Part shown: positions 1 to 12,500 of the stretch, one piece after another | Layout of the letters: each line of letters opens with the position of its first letter | Numbering within the stretch: the stretch's first letter is position 1 | From: Paracoccus xiamenensis | Lineage (GTDB): Bacteria > Pseudomonadota > Alphaproteobacteria > Rhodobacterales > Rhodobacteraceae | DNA length: 64,000 bases | NCBI RefSeq assembly: GCF_011308835.1 | Contig: NZ_JAAOHY010000008.1 | Location: 1 to 64,000, forward strand | Direction: 5' to 3' | The notes under the pieces: model-generated | Databases searched by the model: none | What the model was told of the DNA's origin: nothing | What the model saw: the letters and a program-made list of their open reading frames with translations, nothing else | Made by a program: the position numbers and the translations under genes

Positions 1-307
1 GCTGTAAATCCTCACGCCCTCCCTGCTGACGCAGAAAGGCAATAGGTGGACGACTTTTACGCCGCCCGCAGCAGCACCATGCCGCCGCTAACGTGGACTA
101 ATTTCGCACCGCCGTTCTCACATGACGCTCATAAAATATTTGACAATTAACCCGCAGAAGTTCGCATTTGTTTGTAAACCTATCGAAAAGTACAGGGCGC
201 GATTGTGCGGGGCCTGTTCAACCTGCCGATGCAACGAATCAGTTCACGTAATTTCCTCTCGCCAGAGAAAATTCGTCCGATGATCGTTGTGAAATTTCTC
301 AGGAATG

Positions 308-324
308 CTTGACGCTAGGTCAAG
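308..324. promoter_or_regulatory. 17-bp inverted repeat, possible operator
   Basis: CTTGAC-GCTAG-GTCAAG is a perfect 6-bp inverted repeat with a 5-base spacer, about 210 bp upstream of the giant gene. The form suits a dimeric helix-turn-helix regulator. The regulator cannot be named from the sequence. Confidence 0.35.
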
Positions 325-372
325 TTGCGGCGGCAAAATCTCAGATAGAGTTTAACCTATTTTATACGCCTC

Positions 373-432
373 TGTTTAGTTTCTGGTGGCCGCATTGGCA
401 TATTGTTTAGTGCTTATGCTGATTTGTTTAGT
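373..432 (+). repeat. Three direct TGTTTAGT repeats in helical phase
   Basis: The octamer TGTTTAGT occurs at 373-380, 404-411 and 425-432. The start-to-start distances are 31 and 21 bp, close to three and two turns of B-DNA, so the copies lie on the same face of the helix. They sit about 100-160 bp upstream of the GTG start of the giant secreted protein gene. A cooperative activator or nucleoid-protein array is the simplest reading; the binding protein is unknown. Confidence 0.45.
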
Positions 433-534
433 GTCGTGGTTAACATGTAAAATTTAATGAACTTTTTAGCAATTGCTGCACGTCAGCCTCCCGGCTCATA
501 GTTCTCTTGTAGTTGCCTGGGGAGTGTTTTTGTT

Positions 535-3500
535 GTGCCACCTCATCAAACCGGACGATCGTCAATCAGCAAAGTCGTGCATACGCCCCGCGATGCTCAG
601 CTAGAGATTGCACTGGAATATTCGAACGGATGGCCGAGCGAGCGATACGCAGCCCTGAGCATTGATGGCGTTGCCTTGACCGAACTCGAGTTTCCGTCAA
701 CCGGCGACTGGGATCGCACCGAGATACTGCCCGTCACCCTGCAACTTGCCGCCGGCTCTCATGAGGTGATCGTAAGGGGCCAGAACGGTGCCGGCCCGGA
801 TATCCATGACATCTATGTCCGCGAAACAGACGCGTCTGTCGGTACGGGCGGACAGGCCGGCGATGGTGCGGTCGACAGCGCAACCCTTGTGGCGACAGCC
901 GTTCTGGTGGCGGCGGCCCTGCCGGTCGAAGCGGAGGCAGATGAAGGCGGCGATGCCGCGCCAACCGATTATGACCTTGACCTGGGAGCCCTTTCCGATG
1001 GCAAGGCCGGGTCTGAGGTAGTTGATCGATCCAATCCTGCGCAGTCTGATGCGAAGGTCGGGGCTGCGGTCGACTTGCCGCTTCCTGCGGCGGGCGATCA
1101 GCACGATGCCCTGCAGGCTGACAGCAAAGGCCAACAACCTGTCCGTGCCGGGTTTCCGGTGCCTGACGTTCTGGTGACGGCGTCGGAAGGCTCGCGCCTC
1201 GCGCCGGTTCCCGAGTTCCCCCAAAGCGCGGATCCGGCAAGCCGGATCGATCAGACACGCGATGCGAACGATCTTCCCGAGGTTTCCGACCCCGACCAGC
1301 CTGGAACGGGCGGGCCGGTCGATATTCTTCCCGATACCGTCAGCGACCCGGTCGCCGACGACAACAACGACAGATCTTTGCCAGACGACAGCAATGTCGG
1401 CACCAACCCTGGCACGCCGCAGAATGTGAGCGAAACTGATGTGGAGGCGGAGAACAGCGCCTCTGACCCATCAGCAAAGACCAATGCTTCAGGCGCAGCC
1501 CCCCGCGCGAACGCCTCTGGCACCCCGCCCTCCATCGTCAATGACGACATCACCACGAGATCACCGGCTCCAGCGGCGGCACCAGTTGCCGCCGCACCGG
1601 CAATTAACGAGGACATCATGGCACTTCCCATCGTTTTTCAGGATACCCAGTTCGCGATCATCGGTGCCGACAGCACGCTTCGCAATCCGAGCAATCCCGA
1701 GCCGACGGCAGACGGATCGGCCAACTTCGATGCAAACGGGCTGCGCGTCGGCTTTTCGGGCGAGGGCTACCTTGATCTTGGCGGACCCGCCGGTCAGAAA
1801 TTCAGCGTGGTGATCCCCGCGGCCGATGTTGCCGGGCCGGGCACCTATACGCTGGTGGTGAAATACGCCAATGGCGGCAGCGGTACGAATGCTGCGCGTC
1901 CTCTGGCAATCTACAACGGCGGCACGCAGGTCGGCGCCATTGCGAACACGAACACCGGCAGCTTCTCGGTCTGGGAAACGCAGACGATCGATATCGTACT
2001 GAGCGAAACCAACGCCGATGGCGACTATGTGCTGACCTTTGAACAGACCGAGTTGCAGGGGCCGAATATCGACGGGGTGGCCCTTGTAGAACAGGGGGGG
2101 AATTACAGCTTCCTGGCGCCGGAATTCGCCGCTGCGCAGACGCTTCAGATCGTTGAAGGGCAGACGGTGGTGGATCTGGTCACCGCGACCGATGCCGATG
2201 GCCAGCAGGTCGCCTATGCGATCACCGGCGGCGCGGATGCGGCGTTGTTCACGATCAATGACACGACTGGCGAGCTCAGCTTCCTGACGGCGCCCACCTA
2301 TACCGGCAACGCGGCCGACGACAGCTATGACGTCGAGATCACCGCGACGGACGAGGCTGGCGACAGCACCGTGCAGGCCTTTACGGTCAGCGTATCGGAC
2401 TATTTCGAGCCCATCTATGTGCAGGCCGAAACGGGGACGATCTCGCGCCCGGATGGCGGCACCCCGGTCAGCAAGATGATGACCCAGACCAACGGCAATG
2501 ATGAGGGGCCGAGTGCGGTCGACGCGTTCGGGCTGCGTCCGAATTACAGCGGTGAGGGCTATCTGGACTTCGGCAGCACCGGCGAGATGGTCAGCTATGA
2601 CATCGTTTCGCCGACTGCGGGCACCTATCAGCTGCACATCCGTTATGCTTCTTCGACGGTGCGCAATGCGCAGGTCATGGTTGACGGCGCGGTTGTTGCC
2701 ACGATTGCGTTTCCGGTGACGGCAGGCGGCACCCAGACCGATCCGTTCAACAACTGGAAAGTGCTGACGACTGAAATCACACTGGCTGCGGGGCAGAACG
2801 ACGTCGCCCTGTATCTGAATTCCGGCAATGGGCCGAATATCGATGCCCTGGCGATCACGGGAATAGGCGACACGCCTGATTTCGCGCCGCGCTTTGACGT
2901 GCCCGGCCAGTTCGCAATGGACGAAAACGAAACTGCGATCGGTTCCGTCGCCGCGTCTGATGTCGTGTCAGACACCACCACCGGCCAGACGCCGGACCCG
3001 GTCAGCTATTCCATCACCGGCGGCGCCGATCAGGGGTTGCTGAGCATCGATCCTTCGACCGGTGCGCTCAGCCTGAATGCAGCCGCGGACTATGAAAGCA
3101 AAAGCAGCTATGCCGTCGAGGTGACCGCCACAGATGGCGGCGGCAACCAGACGACGCAGGCGGTCACGGTAACCGTGAACGACGTTGATGAAGCGCCAAG
3201 CGCGCCTGCCTATACCGGGCCAGACAGTTTTGCTGATGACGTCGCAGCGGGCGCTGTCATCGGTAGCGTGTCGGCTGTCGATCCCGAAGGCGCGGCGGTC
3301 ACTTATACGCTCAGCGATGCGCGGTTCGAGGTCGCCAATGGCGATATCGTGGTCGCGGCAGGTGCCGTCTTCGACGCGGGAGAGGCGATCGACCTGACCG
3401 TGACTGCATCGGATGGCAGCCTGACCTCCTCCAGCAGCTTTGCCCTGAATGTCACCGGCTCAGCCCCCGTCGATCAGCCCCCAAGCGTGCCGGTTTATGA

Positions 3501-6500
3501 TGGTCCGACCACGATTTCGGGAAGCGTTCCGCCGGGCGAGCCGCTTGGCACCGTGACCTCGACAGATCCCGAAGGTCAGACCGTTACCTTCACCGTCAGC
3601 GACAGCCGTTTCGAAATCGTTGACGGCCAGTTGTTCCTGGTCAGCGGCGCGGTATTCGATCCCGATGAAACAGTTGACCTGACCATCACCGCGTCGGATG
3701 GGACCCTGACATCCTCGGCGCCCCTGTCGCTCACGGTCACGCCGGTCGTGGTTCCGCCGACCGGATCGACCTTGGACCTGGTCTTCACCCCGGGCAATGT
3801 GGTCGGCTATTCCGGGTCTCAGGACGGCGGCAACAATTTTGCCGTCACCAATTCCGGCGCCACCCTGGAACTGAATGACAACCACTGGAAGCGCGCCTAT
3901 CTGGGCACCGATTACACCATCACGGCGGATACCCAGATCGCCGTTGACGTGATGATCGGCCCGAACACGCCCGAGATCGTGGCTGTCGGCTTTGACCTGA
4001 ATGATAACGGATTGGACACCGGCGGCAGTGTCTATGCTCTGGACGGTACGGATTCGCATAGCCGGATGATCGATCTCAAGGGCACCGGCATACCGCAACC
4101 GGACGGTTCGACGCGCTATTTCATCGATCTTGGCGCACATGCCGGCAAGGTGATCGACTCGCTCGTCTTCGTTTCCGACGATGACAGTCCCGTGCGCGGC
4201 GGCCTTGGCACGGCCAGCTTCAGCAATGTGCAACTGATCGAGGCTGGTGCCGCAACCGGCAACGAAGCGCCCTATGTCGTGGGCGGGGGCATCACCGATC
4301 TGAACATACAGGAGGGCGCCAATATCGAGGTCGACCTGCCATTCGTCGACCCCGAGGGCGAGCCGCTGAGCTACAGCGTTACCATCACCGACGGCACCGG
4401 CGCGGATGTCACCGACCAGTTCCCGGATATCAGCTTCAGCGGCAATGTGATGCTGGGCACGCTGCCCGGCCTGCCGGGAAGCTACACCGTTACCGTCACC
4501 GCCGATGATGGCGCGGCGACAAATGCGACGGTCAGCGACAGCTTCACCCTGAGCATCAGCAATGTGAATGATGCGCCGACGGTCGCGAGTGTCGCGCTTG
4601 AACCCTATGTCTACGAGGCAGGCGAGCAGGTCGAGGCGATCGATATCTCGCTCTTCGCCGAATATTTCTCTGACCCGGATGGCGACACGCTGACGCTGAG
4701 CGTCGATCCCGCGACCCTGCCGGACGGGCTCAGCTATGACCCCGTGACGCAGCTCATCACCGGCGCACCGACCGAGGGCGGCATCTTCTCGGTGCAGGTC
4801 ATCGCGACCGATGCGGGGGGGCTGACCGCGTCGCTGGCGCTTGATTTCGAAATCGACGCGCCGCAGATCGGTGACACCTTCACCATCGAGGCCGAAGACT
4901 TCACCGGCCTGCCCGATGCCGTGGGCTTCTATGCCGCCGCGGCGACAAGCGCCTCGGGCAGCCAGCTGATCAAGACCAATGCCAACCAGTCGGCCAGCAT
5001 CACGACCGATCTGGGTGCGGGCGGCGTTCCGGCCGGATATTACACCGTCTCGGTCACGATCTATGACGAGACCGATGGCACCGCCACCTTCTCGATCGAT
5101 GTCGGCGGTGTTTCGGTCGCAGACGATGCCAGCTTCGACGATGCAGGGACGTGGCTGAATGGCGACGGGACGACGGGCCGTGGCAATGCCGGACAGGCCG
5201 GGAACCGCAAGACGATCACCTTCGACAAGGTTGTTTATGTCGAGGCGGGCACTCTGCTGACCCTGACAGGCCTGGCGGATGAAGAGCATCTGCGCTTTGA
5301 CAACATCACGCTGACACTTGCCGAGCCGACGGATGTACCGCCTTCCGCGCCGGTTCTGGACAACGCCTCGGTCGCGGAAAACACGCTCGCCGGCGTGATC
5401 GGCACGCTGAGCGCCGTTGATCCCGATGGCGGCACGGTCACCTTCTCGACCGATGATGCGCGCTTTGTCATCGAAGGCGATCAGCTGCGTCTGGCCGATA
5501 ACGTATCGCTTGACCATGAAGCCGCAGATGTCGTCTCGGTCGAGGTGACGGCGACCGACAGCGACGGCAACGCGACCGCAGCGACGCTGCAAATCGCCGT
5601 CGAGGACGTGAACGAAGCGCCCGTGCTAGATGCGGCTGCTGCCATCGCGGATGTCACGCTGGCCGAAGGCGAAGGCGGCAATATCGATGTCGCCGGCGGG
5701 CTTGGTGCAACCGATCCCGAAGGCGACACGCTGACTTATGTCGCGCAGCTTGTCGGCGGCGAACCGCTGCCTGCGGGTCTGACGCTGGTCGGTGGTGAGC
5801 TGATCGTGGACCCGGCGCTTGCACAGGGTTCCTACGCGGTTGAGGTCTTCGCCTCTGACGGCACGCTGGACTCGGATTCCGTCCAGTTCACCGTCAATGT
5901 CGGACAGCCGGCCCCCTTCCAGCCCTTCGTGTTGCAGGCCGAGGACGCGGCGATCACCTTGTCCACGAACCCTGACGGGGATGCGACCGAAACAGTGGTG
6001 CGCGATCCTGACAACCCGGAAACCGGCGGCTTCCAGGGCTTGCGCCCCGATTTCAACGGCACCGGCTATATCGACTATGGCGACGATCCGGGCGACACGC
6101 TGACCTTCACGATCGACGTGCCTGCCGATGGCGACTATGTCATCAACGTCCGCTATGCCTCGCAGAACTTCGGCGGCGGCGAACGCTCGCTGGATATTGC
6201 GGTGAATGGCGCTGCGGCGACCACCACGGTCTTCCCGAACACCGGCACCACGCAGAGCGGGCCGACGGAAGGCTTCAACAACTGGGGTATCCTGAGCCTG
6301 CCTGTCACGCTGACTGCGGGCAGCAACACCCTGTCCTTCACCATACCGGCAGGCGCTGCCTCCGGTCCCAATATCGACCAGATCGAGGTGACGTCGGCCA
6401 GCACTGCGGACACGTCGGCAGACGAGGATGGTATTCCGCTGTTCCTCAGCGGCCCGGATGCGGATCTGACCCCGACGCAGGCGGCCTCCATCAACTTTAA

Positions 6501-9500
6501 CCTGGCGGGGATCGACCTCGATATCGTCAAGACCGAGATCAGCTTTGACGGTGGCGCCACCCGTGTCGTGGTCCTGCCCGATGCGGATGGCGACTTCACG
6601 GCCGATGGTTCGGCCCTTGCACCGGGAAGCTATACGGTCACGACCTATGTGACCGACGAAGTCGGGAACGAGGCTTCTGCGACGATGACCATCGTTGTCG
6701 CGACGCCTGTCGTGGATGACTTCACCATCCAGGCCGAAGATGCGACGCAAGTTACGGTGGATGATACCGGGCTGCCGACGAACGCAGATTTCACCCGCGT
6801 CGTGGATGCGGCCAATCCCGATGCCTTCGGCAACTTCCGCGCCGGTGCCGTCGGTGACGCCTATGTCGATTTCGGCACGAACCCCGGCGATGCGATTGTC
6901 GTCAATGTCGATGCACCGGCAGCGGGCAGCTATACCGTCACCATCCGTTATGCGAATGGCGGCGCGGGCAACCGTCCGCTTGACGTGTCGGTCAATGGTG
7001 GCGCCGCGGAATCGGTGGATTTCGTGCCGGGACCGCTCGTCGCCGGCGAGGGCTGGGAAAGCTGGGTGACCCAGACGATCCAGCTGGATCTTGTGCAGGG
7101 CAGCAACCAGATCCGTCTGGAACTGCCGGCCGGCGCGACAAACGGCCCGAATATCGACGAGCTGAGCTTTGCCTTTGACGGCGGCACGGTCGTTCCGCCC
7201 TTCACGGTCACGATCGAGGGCGAGACCTTCGACGTTGAAGACCTTGAGCCCACCGGCGGCGTGACCGATACCGTGTACCGGACCGACGACAACCCCGAGC
7301 CGAACGCCAATGCCGGCAATTCCGGTCCCGGGCTGGAATTCGACGCAGACGGGCTTCGTCCGGGCTATGAGGGCGAAGGCTATCTCGACATGGGCGGCGA
7401 AGCTGGCGACAGTGCCAACTTCACTGTCGATGTGCCGGACCAGGGCACCTATCAGCTGACCGTGCGTTATGCCAATGGCGGCAATGCTGACCGCCCGATG
7501 ACGTTGAGCATCAATGGCACGGAACAGACGGTCTCCTTCCCGCAAAGCACTGCTCCGACCGGGGCAGAGGCATGGGCCGACTGGCAAGAGGTTACAATCG
7601 ACGTTCCGCTGAACGCCGGGGCAAACGTGATCTCGCTGACAAATATCGGCAATGCGGGGCCGAATATCGACAATGTCACGGTCAGCCGGGGCAATCCGAC
7701 CGGGCCGGTGCGCGATACCGTCTATTTCGAGGAGATCATCAAGATCAACTTCGAACCTGCCCCGTCGCAGACCCAGCAGGGCCTGCCTGCCGGTTACCAG
7801 ACCCCGGCCGGGTTCGAAGCGGATACCGGTGCGGCTTACGGCGATCGCGGCAATGGCTTTACCTATGGCTGGGTCACCGAAGACAGCGTTGCCGACGGCA
7901 CCGCAAACGGCACGACGCCTGCGGCGCAGCCAGCCAATGCGCATTGGTACAAGGACATGGTTCCCGGCGCGACGGACGAGCAGAAAACCTACGCCCATTT
8001 CGAATATCCGGGCGCAGGTGCCAGCGGTTCACGCGCATGGGAAATGGCGCTGGAAAACGGCACCTATCAGGTCACGCTGAACGTCGGCGATACGGCGGGC
8101 GCTTTCGACAGCACATATGCGATCAATGTCGAAGGTCAGAGCGTGATGCCCAACTGGGTGCCCGCCAATCCCATCGACGGATCGACAGATGACGGCGAGG
8201 GCTTCCGCTCGACCCGTGTGACGGCCATTGTGCAGGTCACGGACGGCAAGCTGACCATCGACTCGATCGGCGGCGTCAATACCGAAATCCAGTCGCTTGA
8301 GGTTGAACGAATCCCGGATCTGACGCCGGATGACAATCGGACAGCGGATCTGGATTATTCCTACTTCGTTGATCCGGTTGCGGCCAATCTGGACGGTCAG
8401 ACCTCTATCGCGATTGGTGCTGACGGCGAATTGCCGACCGGTATCGACCCGACCTCTCAGCTTGTTGTCGGCATCAACCTTCAGGCACCGGGCAACCGGG
8501 GGCCAAACGTTACCTATGTCGACTATGTCAAGCTGGTCGAGACGCTGACCGGCGAGGAAGTCGCGATCAACGTCCAGATCTCTGGTGGTGCGGATTCGGT
8601 GACGATCCGTCCGCTGACCACCCTGAAGGAAAACACCAGCTATACGCTGAAGGTCGAGGACGTGCTGGACCTTGGCAGTGTCGACGATCCGACGGCACCG
8701 CTGCGCCAGATGCAGGACCTGAGCACAACCTTCGTCACCGGCCTTGCACCCGTGGATGTGCCGCGCGAAGTCGCTTTTGCTACGACCACGCAGCTGAACG
8801 GTTTCGCAGACAACGCCTTCGGCTATACCTCGATCGAGTTCGGCCCTGACGGCAAGCTTTATATCGCCACCATCACCGGCGAGATCCATCGCTGGGACGT
8901 CAATGCCGATGGCTCCATCGACAAGGCATCGCAGGAAACCCTGTCGCTCGACTATCTGGATGCGGGTGCCCTGGGGCGGCGCGGGATCATCGGCATGGTG
9001 TTCGATCCCAACGATCCCAACACGATCTGGATCAGTGACAACGCACCGATCCCGCGTGAATCCAAAGCGTTCGACACGCCGGAATTCTCTGGCCGTGTCA
9101 GCAAGATCACCCTTGGCAGCAACGGCGAATTCGAAACTGCAACGGCCGAAACCTTCGCCTTCGGCCTGCCACGCTCTGGCGGTGACCACGTGACCAACAG
9201 TCTTGAGTTCCGCGCGAACCCCGACTTTGGGGAACCCGGCGAACCGGAATACCTGCTGTATCTGTCGCAGGGCTCTAACTCGGCCGCGGGCAGCCCGGAT
9301 AACAACTGGGGTAACCGGCCGGAACGCCTGCTGAACGCTTCAATTCTGGAAATCGACATCACCAAGACCGCCCCGGCGGGAGGTCACGATATCCGGACCG
9401 AACCGATTGAGCTGACCGATGTGCCTACCACCTCTTTCCCGGCCAGCGAGTTCAACGCCGACGGCACCTATCCGGGGATGTACAACCCCTATGACGCCGA

Positions 9501-12500
9501 TGCCGTGGTCAAGATTTTCGCGACCGGTGTTCGGAACGCCTATGATCTTCTCTGGCACTCGAACGGCAATCTGTACGTGCCGACAAACGGAACGGCTTCG
9601 GGCGGCAAGACGCCTGTGGATCCCAACCAGCCCGGTCTGGACACCACGGTCAGCAACTCTCCGAAACAGCCGGACTTCCTGTTTACTGTCGAGGAGGGGG
9701 GCTATTACGGCCACCCTGTGGCGCTGCGCGGCGAATATGTGCTGAATGGCGGCAACCCGACGGCCGGCCAAGACCCGTTCCAGGTCGATGCGAATGATGA
9801 CACCAACAGCGCCACCGATGGCTATCAGGTCGGTGTGCAGCCTGATCCGAACTGGGATCTGGATGGCGTCTATAACCTGGACTTCAACCGCTCGCCGAAC
9901 GGTGTCACGGAATACACGGGCAACGCATTCGGGTCCAACCTGAAAGGCGCGGTGATCTTCGCGCAATTCTCGGTCGGCGATAACGTCCGTTACGTCACCG
10001 TGGATGCGGATGGGAATATCACCGGCGATGACGTGCTGCGCCGCCCGGATGGCTCGGTCATCGACGACTATATCGATCCGCTCGACATCATCGAGAACCC
10101 GGTGACCGGACAGCTGTACCTGATGACGCTGAACCGCGGCACGGGCGCCAGCCAGCTGATCCTGCTGACCCCGGCACCCGGTGGCCCCTCGCAAGACATC
10201 ACCGCCGACGAAAATGGCGATCTTGCGCTTGTCGCCTTCGATGTCAGCGACCCGGCCGCTGCGATCTTCCAGGTCAACGGCCTTGACGATGACATCACCG
10301 CGCTGCGCGTGTCCTTCAACGGCGCGCCGGCAACGACGGTGACGCTGGACAGCAACAACCAGTTCACCATTGATCTGGGCGCACTGTCCGGCAATGTCAC
10401 CGCCGTTCTGGAAGTGACCGATGATGCGCTGAACTCTGCCAGCGCCAGTGTCGTCTTCGAACCCGGTGAGGAGCCGACCCAGCTGATCTCGCTGGTGACG
10501 ATCCAGGCCGAGGACAAGACGCCGGGTGACGGGACCAGCGTTGCCGTTCCGACCTCGCCCAATGCCGGGATCGAGATCCGCGACGCCTCCAACCCGGAAC
10601 CGGGGACGACCGGGCTGGTCAACGGCCTGCGTCCGGGTGCCTTCGGGATCGACGGAAATACCGACAACACCGATGGCACGCCGGGCGGTTACGCCGATTT
10701 CGGTTCGACGAATGAGGACTTCCTGTCCTTCACCTTCGACGTCCCGGCGCAGAACGCAGGCGATGCGGTGCTTCAGTTCCGCTATGCCAATGGCGGCACC
10801 GCTGACCGTCCGCTTCAGGTCGAGGTCAACGGCAACATCGTCACGGTCGCGGCTTTCGCGCCAACGACTGCGGCGACCACTGATGAAAGCTGGGCGAACT
10901 GGCAGATCGTGGAAATCCCGGCGGCGCTTGTTGCTGGCCAGAACACGGTCACACTGCGTTCGGTCAACAACACGGGTCCGAATATCGACCAGCTTGAAAT
11001 CCTGGTGCCGACCAACCCGACCACGCCGGTCGGCGACGGGATCGAGGACGTCAACGGCGTCACCTATGTGATGTACGAGGCCGAGAATGCCGCGCTGAAC
11101 GGCCCGGTGATCCTGACCGAGGACCGCACGCAGTCGGGCAACTTCGTCGACTTTGACGGCACGGGCGATCAGACGATCACCTGGACCGTTACGGTGACCG
11201 AGGCCGGCGAATACGGGCTGGATATCATCTATGCCCTGTCTTCGGCCAAGCAGCCGCGGCCGATGGCGCTGACGATCAACGGCACGGTGGTCGATACGCT
11301 GCCCTTCGCGCCGAATTCGAACGCGGCGGAAACCCAGTGGGGGCCGCAGCAGACCACGGTTTCGCTTGTTGCTGGCGTCAACACCATCACGGTGACGGCA
11401 CCGGCGGCGAATGGTCCGAATGTCGACTATCTGCGCGTCTCGCAAGCGCCGCTTGTCCCGTTCGAGCCGGTCCCGGCCGATATCGACGGCTCTGGCCGGA
11501 TCGAGCTGGAGGCGACGGATGGTTCGGCCAATACGGTCAGCGGAAGCGAGGCGGTGTTCTACTTCACCGTCGCCGCCGATGGCGTCTATCAGCTGGATAC
11601 GGCCAGCAATGCGGGTGCGCCGAACGGTCGGGGGCTGACATGGTTCCTGAACGGCGAGGAAATCGAGGGGACGCCATTCCCCGGTGCCGGTGGTGCCGAG
11701 GAATCCATCTTCACGACGCTTCAGGCCGGCACCGTCTATGAGCTGCGCATCGTCTCGGATGCGCCGGGTGCAAACGCGCTTGATTATCTGGATGTCTCGG
11801 CGGCCGGCGGCAACGCCAATGCCGATATCGAGGTGGTCAGCAGCGATCCGACCTATTTCGACAACCGCCTGCACTTCTCCTATATCGAGAACCCGGTGCA
11901 GTCGGGCGAAACCCGCGACTATAAAGACAGCGGGGTGGTCCGGATCAGCAATAGCGGCACCGAGGATCTGACCATCGACTCGGCGGATCTCAGCGGACCG
12001 TTCACCATCACCTCTCCGGCGACGCTGGACGGGCTGACCCTGGCGCCGGGCGCGTTCGTGGATGTCACGATCAACTTCGACCGTGCCGCATATACGCCCC
12101 CGACCAGCAATCTGGACGGCACTTCGACCGTGTTCCAGGGCCGGTTGCGGCTGAACACCAATGACGCGGACGATCCCTTCATCGACGTGGATCTGGCCGG
12201 CTTCTGGCAGAACGTGCCCGAAGGCGGGATGGAGCCCAATGTCAACGAGGTCTGGCAGGTCTTCGGCTTCGGCAACCGGATCGAAGGGCTGACGCTGTTC
12301 GGCGGTGGCGAGAACAGCTCGCTCAGCACCAATGACGTGTTCGCCAAGACCGACGAGACCGAGGTTCTGTCGCCTTACTGGAAACTGGCCGATGGCGTCA
12401 CCCAGGCGAAGGTCACACAGATCGCGGCCTTCCACGGTCCGGGCGGCGCGACACTGAGCATCCATAACCCCGGCAACAAGGGCCAGCAGGTCACCTTCTG

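Larger units (their letters stand above)
1..534. other. Non-coding leader upstream of the giant secreted protein gene
   Basis: I see no convincing gene in this stretch. It is visibly richer in A and T than the rest of the window, especially from 340 to 480, as expected for a regulated promoter region. It holds a 17-bp inverted repeat at 308-324 and three copies of TGTTTAGT at 373, 404 and 425, listed separately. A ribosome binding site (GGGGAG, 519-524) precedes the GTG start at 535. No clear sigma-70 promoter with good spacing was found. Confidence 0.6.

Noticed and set aside
440..457. CtrA-like pair of TTAA half-sites upstream of the giant gene
   Set aside because: TTAA at 440 and 454 are separated by ten bases, not the seven of the CtrA consensus, and the region is AT-rich.
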